Below are positions 9,443 to 22,952 of a DNA stretch of 64,000 nucleotides, piece after piece. The translations under genes and the position numbers were made by a program. A model generated the notes under the pieces. It was not told where the DNA came from and did no database searches. It saw only the letters and a program-made list of their open reading frames with translations. The stretch is from NCBI GenBank assembly GCA_026686845.1, contig JAIVEN010000011.1, positions 20,632,501-20,696,500 of the forward strand. Reading direction: 5' to 3'. Source of the DNA: Adenanthera pavonina (Eukaryota > Streptophyta > Magnoliopsida > Fabales > Fabaceae). Positions within the stretch are counted from its first letter, which is position 1. Each line of letters begins with the position of its first letter.

Positions 9443-12400
9443 AAAACCAAACGAAGGAAACTTCCACATTGATCACTTCCTTAGTCTGTTTCCTCAAATA
9501 TTTCCAATCGATCACAATCAACACTTAAATGCAAATTCTCCCAAACATATTAAAAAATGCAATTATGGGAAAGTCAGAGTATGGTGAATATAATCTCTTT
9601 CATTAATCAACCTAAAAACTTGATTAATTAGGTAAAAATTATAATATATGGCTATTAGGCTATGAATACCTTTGTCCCTTACCGCAACTATTTTGAAATG
9701 CATTCTCTAAGATAGTTCTTCAAAATTGCTCATACTATTGAAATACGCTAGCTATTAAAAAAATAACCAGAATGAAAATTTTTTAATCAATAAAAGTGTT
9801 CATTGTGATCTATTGAATAAAACTTGAAAAAAATAATTACTGCCTAATATAATATATTCGATATTGCCTATTTCAATTTTTGAGCAATAAAAAAAGAAAT
9901 TCCTTTCTTGTGGTGTCATACCAAATGGGTATACATTAATTGAACGACTTTGATTGCAAAAATGACTCATTCAATTTCAATTTGTCACCGTCTATAATAC
10001 TGATACCTGTAAGCATGTTGAATATGATAAGTACTATATGTAGAATACAATGGTTTTTAAAATTTTAGGATATTAGTATAATTATTTTATGTGTATAATT
10101 AACAAATCTACTGTTATAAAAAATGAGTGCTAAATATTTTAAAAATGTTAAAACAAACCACGTCTATATGCATGAATAAAATTTCTATAGCAATTTATAA
10201 ATAAAATCATTCTTCTTTCTTCTTAATATACAAAATATCATTTGACAAAAAGGAAAGGCAAAACCATCATATTTTACAGACATTCTTTTTGCAGACATTC
10301 ATGAGACCATTTTTCTTCTTATCCTAAAAGCCCAAAATGACTCTATTTTATTGTCAAAATTTGAAATATACAATACTGATTGGATGTGTATCCACAAGTA
10401 TAGAACATGTATCATATTGTATTATGCATCCACAAATATAGAACATGTATCATATTGTATTATATATTTGATATTGATACGATTACTTTTCTTTATCAGT
10501 GCTTTATATAACGTAAACTCTTGCTTAACTAAAAAATAAGTAGGTATTTAATACAACACCAACTTGAAAATAAAAGAAAATTATAAATAAGTATCAGAAG
10601 CCATTCCTTTTAAAGTCAGAAAGCAAAGTTAAGCTGATTTTATACACACACACACACAATTTGGAACCAGTCAAAGCATATATATATATATATATATATT
10701 TCGAACATATCAATGATGAGAAATCCACATCATCTTCTTGGATTTTTTAGGTAAAACAATGTTCGTAAGAGCAGGTTTGGCATTATATGTTCAATACGAA
10801 CGTATAGATTTTAGGTTCATATACGCACCATATTTTTTGGCCATTAGAAGAAAACGGCAATACCATAAGCAAAGCTGAGTCCGGACTTTCTATAAAAAAT
10901 AAATTTCTGCATATAATTAATCATGCGAGAAGGAAATTAGAAAAAAAAAATAGTGCAGAAGAGTGAAAGAAAATGAGTAATTCCTGTCACTTTCTTTTAC
11001 TATATATTTTACAGCTAGCTATACTGCTATAGAAATTTACATAGCATCAAGAGTCAGATCTAACTTCAAAATCTAGATCCAACTAGCTGGTCAAATGATA
11101 AAGCTGGTGAATTGATCACTATTTAGTCCAAAGAATGGAGTAAATTGCCGTAAAAAAAAAACAGTTAAAAAAACGATGAAACTGGTCAAAACCATGAGCT
11201 ATTGTCTCAACCGATTAATGACCATAGCTTCTAATACCTTGGAAATTTCAAAATCAATGGCAGTACACTATCCAAATGAATTAACCAATAACACACATGT
11301 TCAATTCGAAATTTTTTTTTCGAGGAAAAGAACATTGTTATATCTAAAATTTTAAATGCACTAAATTGATGATGTAGTGTCTTCAAAGACATAGAAACAC
11401 ACGCACATACATTATAATAGACTACCCTCGTTTACTATACATTGAATATCAGTCTCATTATAAATCAACCGGACCGGGGCACTTAACTTTTTTTAGGTTT
11501 CGAACTAGAATTTAAAGGGTTTATGCTTAAGTAGTTCTTTTTTGTCTTTTTGGCCAGTATACTTGACAACTTCAAAACCTAACCTAATAATGTTTTTGGT
11601 CAAGTTATGCTTTTGTCCCCATATTTTTCTTTTACTTTTCAATTTTTAAAATTTGCATAAATCATTATAATTTAATGTAGTCTTTATTTTTATGTTTTTC
11701 CAGTATTTTGTTAAATTAGATTCATGTGATTAATTATATATCATCTTAACATTTTGAATATGTAAAATAAATTTACTTAAATTATTTGACACATATAGAA
11801 TCACATATCATATCATATATGTGAGTTAATTTTATTTTATTATTTAATTACTTATTATTAGCATAAATCTTATTTTCTCAAATGTCAAACTGATTTATAA
11901 TTGGTTATAGGCAAAAGTACACTTTTGATCCTTTAACTTTCTATTAGGCTTCATTTTTAATCTCTTACCTTTATTAATTGTCTTTTTAATGCTTTAAATT
12001 TGAAAATTTAATAAAAATTTCCTTATTACTAACATTATTAATTAGAATAACGGAAAATGCTAAACAGACAATTTTAAATGTTGATATTTTCCAAAGCTGG
12101 CAAATTAATCTTAGCTATCAATATTTATTTATTTATTAATTTTAAGTTTACTTTTAAATTAAAAAATAAATAATTTCAACTTCTAAATAAAACCTAACAA
12201 GAGACTACCGTCGGTCCATTCTTCGACAACTAAAAAAAATGCCATAAATTGTTCATTTTTAAAGAAATTCTCTTTTAAATTCCATCAGCTAGTAAAGTTT
12301 CTTTATGGACCACTAATATTGGAAACAGACATAAGTTTTCCTCTTATCCTATTCATTTCCGAGCCAGTAATGGAAGCAAATGTTGCTGCAAAAATTATCA

Positions 12401-12447
12401 AATGAGTAGATCTCGTCAAACATTATCAAACATTTTGAAGTTTCCGG
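9443..12447. other. AT-rich intergenic DNA
   Basis: No gene is recognised. It contains a 38-bp tandem duplication (10388-10463), a short CA run near 10646 and a TA run near 10680-10700. The open frames are short and low in complexity. Confidence 0.55.
10388..10463. repeat. 38-bp tandem duplication
   Basis: Two adjacent copies (10388-10425 and 10426-10463) differ at only two or three positions. The unit contains TATAGAACATGTATCATATT. Confidence 0.9.
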
Positions 12448-12932
12448 CAAGAACACTAAAACACACTTCATTAACTTCTTTTTAACCATTTCAATCAGTG
12501 GATCTCGTCACAAACCGAAAACCCAACCTCAAAACCAAAAACCCCACATTTCCACCGAAGAAAAATGGAGAGGGAGGAGTAGAAGTAACTTACCAACTTA
12601 AATCCAAGCTCCCTATGCCCGAAAATCACTCCTAGATGCCGGAAAATCGAACCCTCGTCGTCTCTCTCGTCGCTCTCTCCGATTTCTTTCTTTCCGAACG
12701 TCTGAAATGATCCGGATTTAAACAAAAATCTCAACTCTCACCGCGGCCTCAGATGTCTCGCCGCAGGTCCACCATAAATTTGCTGGACAACGCTACTGGA
12801 AGGCATCTCGCCGCGGTGGATCTGCTCCTTGATGCAGCGTGGAGCCCTTTCTAGCTTCTCTTGAACCTAACTCCGCCCTGTTTCCTCCGGTCCTGAACAC
12901 AAACCAATAAAGATATCGTGAGGGGCATTACA
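12448..12932 (-). mobile_element. Truncated LTR fragment, same family as the solo LTR at 60217-62724
   Basis: The segment aligns along its whole length with 62226-62724. Shared landmarks are TTTCAATC.GTGGAT, ATGGAGAG.GAGGAGTAG, a CTCGCCGCGG-type block and the terminal GAGGGG...TTACA. The terminal ATTACA here corresponds to the TGTTACA end of the other copy. The rest of the LTR is missing. Relatively GC-rich blocks (CCGCGGC) stand out in this AT-rich window. Orientation is inferred from the end that begins TGTAA on the minus strand. Confidence 0.8.
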
Positions 12933-15900
12933 ACATGTATTAAAAATATCGAAAAATACATCTCAATAATTATCCCCTAAATATAAAAGATAATATGAGA
13001 CTAGGAGTATAAGAGACATTCTATGTGTCATTGGACCAAGTAATTGAGCTAATACTCTTGAGAACTCAGTAAAAAAAAAGGTACATATGTTGTTCCTAAA
13101 ACAAAGCAACTCAAATGCAAATGGTTCAAGAATTTGATAAAATAAAAATTTCAAATAGTTAAATTGTATAATATACACTTGAGTATCTTAATTTTTGTTA
13201 AGCATTGATAAGTTTTATCCCAGGGTTTAATCAACATGGATCTGAACAAAGTTGAGACAAAGGATCAACTGAGAACTAGTATTAAGAGACTTTATGAGAG
13301 AAGTTTGCACACATTTTTTCCATTGCTAACACATGGTTCCATTATTTTTGAGATATAATGGAAAGTTTTTTTTTTCTTTCTCGAGCTGTATGGGTTGATA
13401 TGATCCCTAAGGCTCTACCTAGAAATGGGTCTTTGGAAACCCATAAAGATATGGTTGAGAATTAGCCCTGAAATTGTTATATTAAGGTGCATGACTGAGA
13501 TAGAATTTTAAGGAAAAAGATCATGTTATTATCATAATTATCAAACATGAGAAATACAAGGTATCTTGGACTTAATGCACTGAAAAGGGATATATTTAAA
13601 TAGTTCCCTTAGGGGTCTTGAAACTCTTAAAGATAACATATAACTCGAACCACAAAGTATGATGGATATTATTGAAAATCATTTTGTGAAATTTAGGAAA
13701 ATGGAAAAGATATATTCATAAACAATTTAGTCTTTTTTTCCTTGTATTTCCAATTAGTATGGATGAATTTTTTCCTGTGAGTTTTTTTTATTAAAAAGAA
13801 ACATGATTGTTGAGTAAGTAATAGATCTTGAGTACATTTCTCATTAATGAATTATTGTATAATGTGTTTTATTATATGTGATTGTCTGAGAAATATGCTT
13901 TTGAGTGGGAGCTCTTAGAAAATAGACAAGAGGTCACGTAAGAGCTATGAGTTGTAATATTTGCAAAGAAAACTCAACAGAAAAGTAATGATATTTTTAG
14001 CACACATGTGATGAGGGAGTACAATGTACACTCTCGATCGTGGACCTATTAATATCATTGTGGATCTATTTGAAGTTTATTGCAAATAAGAGTGAATTAT
14101 ATGTATGATAATTCTATGTTGTGTCTATGTATATTGAGTGAAAAAAACATGCTTGATACTATCAAGTATTAGAGATTTCTCAAGCCAAGGAAGGGGAATG
14201 TATTAAGCGAAGTGGCTTTTTTTTTAAATCTCACCTAAATGGTATGACTTGCCTGCTATAAACCTTTTTTTTTATTATCTCTTAAAGTTGAGGACTATGA
14301 GGGTGCTCAAATCAAGTTGAATATGATGAGAGTTCTCAAATCAGGTGAATACTATGAGCATGTTTCAAATTCTCTACTTTTGAGAATGAAACAATGAACT
14401 TCAAGATTCAAGGGCAAGTATGTAAGAGGATAAGATCTCAAGAGTCAAGGGGAGAATTAAGCAAGATTTAGAGAAACCTTAACCAAGTAAAAGGCTCATG
14501 AATTATGGGTCGAATAACTAAGGATTTTACATTTTTTGTGAAATTATGTCAGCAAATTGCTTTTAAGAAGCAATTGATATGCTTTTGAGAAGCAGATAAA
14601 TATGTAGGAAATATAATATAAGGAACAAAAAAGGGTTCTAATCATACAAATTAGTTTTGTATAAAGACCCTAGTCCTACATGATATGCTTTACATGTTGA
14701 AAGCTAATATACTTAAGAATTCAAATTACTCTTCTTGAATTAATTTCCATAAGAACTCGGTGAACACCAATAATGGGACATAAATAGATGGACCTTAGTC
14801 TTTCCCTTAATGGTGTCACTACATGAGTTTCAGTAAGTAAAACTTATTTAAAATAAACATGTATGGCATGCTATGTTAAGGCCTTAACAAGCCATAGATT
14901 AGAACTAACATAAAAATTAAATATGTTAGAATCAAGTCCAAGCTTAGATATGTTCTTGTGATAAACATTACTTAGCAAATAAAACTTTACAAAGTCTATT
15001 AGGGAATGGAACTATGGTCAGCCTTCCATTGCAAGTAAATCCATTAAAATGAATGTACATGAGGGTAAGATGCGGCGTGTGGTATTTTACCATAGTGATT
15101 GGCAATCATTCACAAGTGTGAATATTTGTCAAGATTTCTTTTATTTATGACAAACTTCATGAATAAGAGGATTTGGCATTGCAAAATATAATAAAGTTGT
15201 TGGAAAGCAAAGTTTAAGTTTTTTAGGTGTGTATGAACCAATTAAGTTGGTGTTTAAGCTTAAAAAAAGTTTGTTTAAACTCTACCACATACACCCTCAT
15301 GATCAGTTACTCTTACATTTATTAATCATGAACAAATAGAGTAAATAAGATATTGGAGAATCTTATGGAACACAAGGATTTATCTGTGTCAAAAAAAAAA
15401 TTTCCCATATAAAAAGTGTAATTGAGCTGATAGATCATTTTTTTTTAGAAAATGATTTTCTTAGCAAGGAAATGATTAATGAGAGAGTATCTCTTAGGAG
15501 GTACAAAATCAAGATAAAAAAGGCAATTAGTTGTCTTAAACTATCAATTTAAGTGAGAATCCCTAATTCAAGTAGGAGCCTCCAAAGTGGGAACTTTATT
15601 ATTGTACAAATAGAGACAAGTTGCACAATCCCAGAAATGATGAAGAGCTCAATGTTCCATATGAGCACTTCATCATACCTTGCTAAGACAAAATGGTGAA
15701 AGCAATGGATATTAATAAATATTTTTTTGAGGTAAATAAGAAGACATCTAAAGATATGAGATTCACTCAAATGTAAAAGGGTATGTATAATAAATGGGTA
15801 CACTTAAAGAAATAGTTTTCTCATTTATTGATTACTTTGATTAGTCCTAGTTAAAGTTGTAAGTTTGAATCTACATCAAGTGGATCTAAGGCCTAAGATT

Positions 15901-16219
15901 TGGAGTTAGAGTTTGTAAATAACTCCAAAGGTCTCTTTATGGCGACTGAGATACATAAAGTTATTTGAGATCTCATTGAGATAAAATTTCAAATTAATCT
16001 TGATTAGGTGATGTGTAACATTGTCTTTCACATTATGTAGTTTCAAGAAACTATCTCTTAAGTAGATAGTACAACTTTAACTAAAAGGAATATTACTTCA
16101 TGTTTTTCTAGTTGTTAAGGACTAAATATATCCTTATATTTGAGAATAAGGATATGAATAAGGAAAAATATATTCTTGGGAAAATAAATCCAAGAGCATT
16201 ATTAAAAGCCTTAAGTGCC

Positions 16220-16783
16220 CACTATTACAAAATAACCTTTTTATATCTGCTATTTACGTTTGTTAAAAAAATAACAGACATTAATAAATGACCGGTGACA
16301 TTCTTGTAATAAGGAAGAGGGGGATATGCATATAGACATTTGTTTTATAGAAAACAGATGTCAAAAATATATCTGTCATGTCTATTTTTCAAAATAGACA
16401 TTAAAAATAATTTTTTTTATTTTTTTATTATTATGTTTTTAATTTATAAAATTTGTGACGTCTATTTTTCCCAAAACCTAACGTTTGTTTTGGGAAAAAC
16501 AAGCATTAAACAACATTTTTTTCAAATTTTCTTTTAAATAATTTCAATTTTTGGCATAATATGTCCTTTTGTTTAGTGCAATACTATACTCCAGCAACTG
16601 TCTTATTTGAGTTGCCACTCAACCCTCCTCAATAATCCCCAGCAACACTCCTCGCCACTTACTACCATCTCATCTGAACATTCATTGGTCTCACTTGCCA
16701 ATTAGTCTTCATCAATGTCCTATGTAAAACAGACATAAAAAGCCTAAAATAACATACTTCAAAGGGGTTTATTTGTAGTAGTG
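16220..16783. mobile_element. Small non-autonomous CACTA element
   Basis: The left end is CACTATTACAAA and the right end is TTTGTAGTAGTG, forming near-matching terminal inverted repeats. Flanking triplets are GCC and ACC, an imperfect 3-bp duplication. Inside are inverted subterminal motifs built on ATAGACAT and AAAACAGATGTC and a pair around CCCAAAAC / GTTTTGGG. It has no coding capacity and is nested in the copia remnant. Confidence 0.75.
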
Positions 16784-18497
16784 ACCCCTGAAATTAGAGA
16801 TGAGAGAATCATGAAAATAAATCCTCATGTCAAATATAAAATGAAACTTTTGAAAAGAAGTTCCTTACTTCAGTGTTGGTGACAACAACATGTATGCTTA
16901 AAGCATACATGAATTGAGCATTCATGCTCATAAGTTAGCTGTAATTGAATTTTAGATGAAATTGATTGAAGCTGTCAAAAAGAGTGCATAGACATTTTAG
17001 GAATGTTGTAGTATATGTGTTGCATTATCAAGGATATGATTTAAGCTAACATTATACTCCAATGTGAGCAGATTGGAGAAATGATTTGTGAACCTTGATA
17101 TATCTTGTTAGAACAAATTGCCATATGTTGTTTTAATAAGAAGAAGATATGTTATAATTTGAATCATCTCTAACTGCAGTGAAATAGGCTTTGTGGCTAA
17201 GTGATTAGGGATCACTTCAGGACATTGAAAGTCTAAATTGAATGTGGTGAAACAATCAAGAGCCAAACCTTCCCTAAGTGTCATTTAAAGATAAAGTACA
17301 AAGACACAAAATGAAGAATTTTGCTAGAGGAGCAAAAGCATAGAAAGTGTTATTGATCAATGTATGTCTATAAATGGAATATGAGCAGATCTCTAATAGA
17401 GTTAAATACCTTGTAAAAGAGAAGAGTTCTCTTAATATTAAGTAGAATACAGAGTAACACACTCCTTGTGATAATTGGAGAAAATAGATGACATATGTTT
17501 GTGACAATATCGAGTATGTAGTACAAGTATATGAGGTTGGCCTTCTCACATAAGCAACTGCCTTTGACACTCAGAGGATTGGAAAAGATGAGACATTATA
17601 TGTTCGCTAGTAATATTGTGAGAGCATTGTTTTGGGAGAGAAGAAACACAAAAGTATATGTCACCTCAACAAAAAAGCATTGGGATGAGATCCGAGTATA
17701 TGAATGGATCGAATCATGGATACCTACTATCCATGATACCTGTTGCCAGACATCGAATCTTTCTTAAATATGACGTCATGAGTAATAAGAGCAGAAGGAG
17801 TCTGGTTTAGGATACAGTGAGTATCTAAAACTTAAGTCTATATAGTGTTAAGAATAGTAAAATTGACATACACTCTTATGAGAAAAGAGGAACCTGTAAC
17901 ATGCAATTCATATCGCATATGCTTGAGACTACGAATGGGAAGCATGTGAATAGATCCCTGCTTCACTGCTGTGTGAGTCCCAGAAAGGAGCATATTCCTT
18001 TCATGATGCCTGAGAGTTAGACAATATCATGAAGGCTTGCCTTTAGTGGCTGCTACTTGGATGTATGTCTTATGGTCATGATTGATAATTAGGTAGCAGG
18101 AAGATTTACCCTGAAATACACATTTATGCTAGTATTTGAGACCGGTTCGTTATAAAGTCAATTGAGTGACATCATAAGTGTAAATACTATGTATATGAGG
18201 AGTCAATCTGAGTTATGCTAATAACTCAAAAGGGATTATATTGGCCATAAGGAAAGTGTATGGGTAGCTCTAGGGCATTCGAGGCACATAATCAATAGAC
18301 ATAGTGATACCGATGCATGAGGGTTGTCTTCTTGTACTGGTCTTGTAGTGGGATTTCTAGTACATGAGCACCCGAGTGGAGACATCATGCCCATGTAGTC
18401 ACGACAGAACACCAAGTATGAAAAAGAAGAGAGAAGCCATAATGACAAGATATAGAGTCAAAGCAACATGATGGTTATCCCATTAAGTGTGAGTGAG

Positions 18498-18510
18498 AGA
18501 TGTTGGACTT
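18498..18510 (+). other. Polypurine tract before a copia 3' LTR
   Basis: TGAGTGAGAGA directly precedes the LTR start TGTTGGACTT. Its position and composition fit the primer for second-strand synthesis. Confidence 0.65.
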
Positions 18511-19020
18511 AATGGATAGTCCGCCCTTGATGGGCTAATTAAGTGGGATAAGCCCATTAAGTTATAAAGAAAAATGCTTTAATATTTTGCTATATTAGAA
18601 GTCCCACATCACTTAAGTTAATAAAAGTGTTTTACTAACTTGCTTATATTAAGAAATCTCACATCGTTTAGTTCAAGGTGTGGAGTAGAAAGAAGAGTCT
18701 ATAAATAGATCTCCTATGAACTACAAAAGTACCGATGAAGCTTTTATGCACTCTAGAGATTCAAGTGGAGTTTTTCTAGAGAAAATCCTAGATACAGTGT
18801 GTCTAGGTATATTCTCTCTTCTTTTCTCCTTTATGTGAGAATGAGAGTGAGGTGTTTTTGCTGTGAAAACCTAAGTTAGGTTCTGTATAATGATTTAACT
18901 CTCACTACATGAGTTATGGTGTCTAGAGTCTGTGGAGATTTGGCAGGTGTCTAGAGTTTGTGGAGATTTGGCATAGAGCTCCAGGTAAGTATCTCTAGCT
19001 TCTTATAGTTTACAACAACA
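18511..19020 (+). mobile_element. Ty1/copia 3' LTR
   Basis: It starts TGTTGGACTT after a polypurine tract and has a TATA box (TATAAATAG) near 18700. I end it at TTACAACAACA, so the termini are TGTTG and CAACA. Two copies of GTGTCTAGAGT.TGTGGAGATTTGGCA lie in tandem near 18920-18975. The right boundary is chosen by the CA end and is less certain than the left. Confidence 0.65.
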
Positions 19021-19389
19021 AATATTTTGCTGCCATTAAATTTTATAACCAAGTAAAGATTATATAAAAAAAAAACAACATAAAATCTAAGATATATTAC
19101 TAATTTTAGTCATTCAAAATATAATCTCTAACATGTGACTATTAACAAATTTATACTCACATAATACATTATTCCTTTTATCAATTTCTATCTATCTATA
19201 TTATAATTTTTTAAAAGAAAAAGAAACATTTCTTATTTTCCAAACTTAGTAGACAATTTTTGCTAGTACTATTCTAATTCTCTCTAGAAGAGTACTCTTC
19301 CCATTTGCTTTTCCAAATAACCTACTAACTTCTCTTGTCAAACAACATGGGCTTCAATTAATTTTACACGGCTTGAGAACATCTTTTTT

Positions 19390-19830
19390 TTTTTTAAAAA
19401 GAAAAAAACAGAGAAGGAAAGACCCCAAATCAATTAACCATAACAACAAAAGGGGGAAAAACCCCAATAACATCAATTCGAAGCAAGTCCTGAACAAAAG
19501 GGGGGAACCACATCAAAGAAAATAAATTGGCACATGGTATAGGCAGCAAATCTAGCAAGTTAATTACTAGTAGGCTTATTTGCTTCCCATGAAGAATAGC
19601 AAATCTTCATAGCCTACCATAAATTAAAACAATGAAGAATTTCTAGAATTAAGCTAGAACTCCTCATATGAGATTGATTAAAGAATGGAAACCACATTAG
19701 CATAGTCAACCTCTGATGATAGCCACAAACGAAGACCCCCACAAACTTTAAGACCACCAAAGCTTAGCTTCTTTAGCAGAGCAACAACTAATAAATTTGG
19801 AACAACCTCCAACACATTGCTTATCACAAT
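19390..19830 (-). pseudogene. Second LINE 3' fragment (C-terminal RNase H tail)
   Basis: Minus-strand translation gives WEANKPTSN*LARFAAYTMC, then FFDVVPP and, after a one-base frameshift in a T run, DLLRIDVIGVFPP. The pattern A(N/D)..A..LAR...PP...LL..D..GV matches the C-terminal end of plant LINE polyproteins and parallels the copy at 9095-9442. A T-rich tract next to the low-coordinate end (19384-19395) is consistent with a poly(A) tail read on the minus strand. In-frame stops show it is dead. Confidence 0.6.
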
Positions 19831-19866
19831 CACATATTAAACTTGTAATATCTCTAAAATTGAATG

Positions 19867-22060
19867 TAGTGGCATGGCCAAGACCCTATGTCAAGAGGGT
19901 AAATAAATTTTAAAAAATAATAATTAAAAATAATATTTTAATAATTAAAAAATAATTGCATACCTTATAATTATCCTCTATGTGATTTCATATTCTAAAA
20001 TCACTGAACAATCAACTCATTATCAATGTCATTGAAAACATCTCTTTCAATATAAGTCACTAAATAATCATTCATTCATGCATCTTCCATTCGATTGCAT
20101 AGCCAAGTTTTCACCATCTTTATAGCAGAAAAAGCTCTTTCTATTGTAGCTGTGGCAATTAGCAAAATCATTGCTAACTTTAAAAGAAGATAAACTAGTG
20201 CATAAACAATATGCCTTTAGTTTCAACTAACTTTTCTGCAAGATTTACAATTCCTTACACAGATGCGAATTTAGCGCTGCTATGCATATCAATGATGTAA
20301 GTCTCAAGTTAATTATCAAGCATCGCTAAATTAGTTGAAGAAAACTCACATGGATAAAATTTTTCAAATTCAATCAAGCTTTTCTTATCAAAAGTGGAGA
20401 ATGAATTGCCCCGATTCAAACAAGCCATATAAAGGAGCAATTGAGTATTTGTCACAATGAAACGATCATTAAGTTCTTGAAGTTGCATGTCTAGAATAGT
20501 ATAAAATAATTCAACCCAATAGTGATGATCTATTGTGACTTCTTGAGCCTTACATCCATGACACGGTCTCCCTTTAGACAAGAAAATATCTTCCATGTTA
20601 GGGATGTCAATGTCATGCTTATTACAAAATAAAATTACTTTATGCAATAAAGACTCCCATCCATTATCCCTTATAGTTTGTAATAGCAGCTTTGTGATGC
20701 TAACCAAGTTCATGGTATTAAGGATATCTTAATGCCTATGACATTTCATGTGAGATACCCAAGACATTTTTCATCAAGTGTAATGTGAATGCAAAATCAA
20801 AATCCTGTACTAAATATAAAAGACCATTGGCTTTAGCTCTTTGATTTGTATTTTATCAATCTTCTTCTATAATTTGAAGAACATCAATTACAGTAGAATA
20901 CGTCAATAATAGATTTACCAAAGTAGCATAATGTGAACCCTAGTGAGTATCACCACTTCATTTGAGACTAGTTTCTTGATTTAAGCCTCATCTACTATGA
21001 ATTTCTCCTTTTTCCAATGCCTCTCTAACTTTGGCAATTTGCTTTTCACAAAGGATGTCATGTCATTTACAAGATCCCCCAACAACATTCAATAAACTAG
21101 ACATTACATTGAAAAGAGAGGCAACTTGAATATGCTTTTTGGCGATGGCAACTAATGTATGTTGTAATTGATGAGAAAAGCAATGAACATAAAATGTAGA
21201 TGGATTCTCTTTTAAGATTAAGCTTTTGAGGTCACAAAACTCACCTTACATATTGCTGGTACCATCATAACCTTGTCCATGAATTCTTGATATACTTAAA
21301 CCATATTTACAAAACCATTCATCAATTACCAGTTTCAATGATAAAGTAGTAGTCTCTTTAACATGCACTATACTAAGAAAGTGCTCAACAATACATCCTT
21401 TTTTTATTAACATAACTTAAAGGAACAACCATTTGCTCCTTATTTGATACATCATGTGACTTATCAACAAATATTTTATCTCCAAGATCACTAATAATAG
21501 CATTAGTGGTATCCAATTAGTTCATCAATGATTTTTAGGAGTTTTTTTCCCAAACAATATTATTTATAGATTCATAGTTTCCAAATTCTTTATACCATGA
21601 AGGACAAAATCTTCTTAAAGAATTCCCAATTTTTCTTTGAGAAAAATTATGTTGAGCAGGTTGACACCGTCCCTTTTGTAAGTATGCTCTTTGTATCTTA
21701 TCCCGATCATTAGGGTGATATGATGAAACTTTAATTCTTTTTCATGGATCTGATGACAAATTTTCTAAACTAATTCCAACTTGTTGTTTGAGATTTGATT
21801 CACAAGGTTTTGATAAAGATTGTGACTCATCCAATGATAATCTTCTCTTAAAAAATCTTTCCATTTTATATTCAAAATCTAGAAAATTTGCAATTATTAA
21901 TTAAAAATATATAAAAGTAACAAAAAAAACTAGGCAACTACTTATAAGTAAAATACATAATACATATATATAAAAAAATCTCAAGAATATTAACAAAAAT
22001 CTATAAATTTATCCCAAAGAAATTATCAGGAAAATGTAAAATTTCCTAATTAATCACCCA
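19867..22060 (-). pseudogene. hAT-superfamily transposase pseudogene (ZMYM1/DUF4371-like)
   Basis: Minus-strand reading begins near 21865 with MERFFKRRLSLDESQ and continues in pieces through several stops and frameshifts. A 134-residue open piece (20309-20713) begins LVSITKLLLQTIRDNGWESLL and contains NKHDIDIPNMEDIF and HHYWVELFYTILDMQLQELNDRF. These are hallmarks of the plant hAT proteins often labelled zinc finger MYM-type protein 1-like. The end, around 20200-20090, reads LAMIL.IATATIERAFSA.K.VKTWL, the hAT dimerisation region. At 19867 AGTGGCATGGCCAAGACCCTAT resembles a hAT terminal repeat. The opposite end was not found, and the CACTA element at 22061 may have interrupted it. Confidence 0.85.
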
Positions 22061-22952
22061 CACTACAAGAATGACCTTGACCGATGCTTTCTAACCATTA
22101 CTAACCAAATGCCCTCTCTTAATTTTTAACTCTATTATTCAGGGTTCACTCTAACTTTTGACCAACTCCCCACTTCTACTCAATTAAAAAAAATAGAAAA
22201 ACATGTAAAATGAAAGAAAAGCTGCAAACTTTGTCATCACAGTGTAGAAAGTTCCATTACTTTGTGTTTTCATTTCATTTAAATAAGCTTATAATTAGAG
22301 TATATCAAATATATTAATTTAAGTATTAATTTTTCATCGAAAACTGCACTCTGAGATCACATTGCAGAAAGTTTTATTACTTTGTATATTTTTCATTTAA
22401 ATAAGTTTATAATCAAATCAAATATATTAATTTAAATAGTAATTTTTCACCAAATACGTTCCCATATATCATTGTTTGAAAGCTTTGTGTTTCACACATT
22501 ACCATGTTCAATTTAAAGATTGATTTTGACTATGCTTTAAGAATTTTTGGGTGCTTCCAAATTTTTCAAATGTGATCAATTTTTATAATTTTTAAATATA
22601 TTCTATTTTATAATAATTTTATATAAAATTACATTATTAGTTCACTCAGGACTTAGAATATACTAGTTGGAAAAAATTAGAATATACTAATTACATTAAA
22701 AAATCAAAATATATTAAATATTAACTAGAATATTAATATTCATTAATTAATTGATGAAATTTATTAATTATGATATGATATGTGAAAATAATCATTATTA
22801 ATTAATTGTAGTTGTTGTATTTTTAATATGACTTGTGTAAGGTTTAGTATAATATAAGTTTTGATGATGAAAAATATAGAATAATAAGGAACAAATGCAT
22901 CATATGTATATAATGTTCCTTAAAGAAGTAAAATGTGCATTAACATGTATTT

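Larger units (their letters stand above)
13190..18510 (+). mobile_element. Highly degenerate Ty1/copia internal region
   Basis: No long open frame survives. Two signals point to copia. Near 15250-15290 the translation VFKLKKSLFKL resembles the reverse transcriptase motif V.KLKKSLYGLKQ. Just before the LTR at 18511, the sequence TGTGAGTGAGAGA is a polypurine tract of the form that commonly precedes copia 3' LTRs. A small CACTA element has inserted at 16220. I could not place gag, protease or integrase motifs, and no 5' LTR was found, so the left boundary is approximate. Confidence 0.5.

Noticed and set aside
17531..17767. 78-codon open frame in the copia remnant
   Set aside because: It gives no match to copia domains that I recognise and lacks any gene context.
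13190..18510. Possible intact copia polyprotein
   Set aside because: No long frame exists; only one reverse-transcriptase-like motif could be placed, with stops all around.
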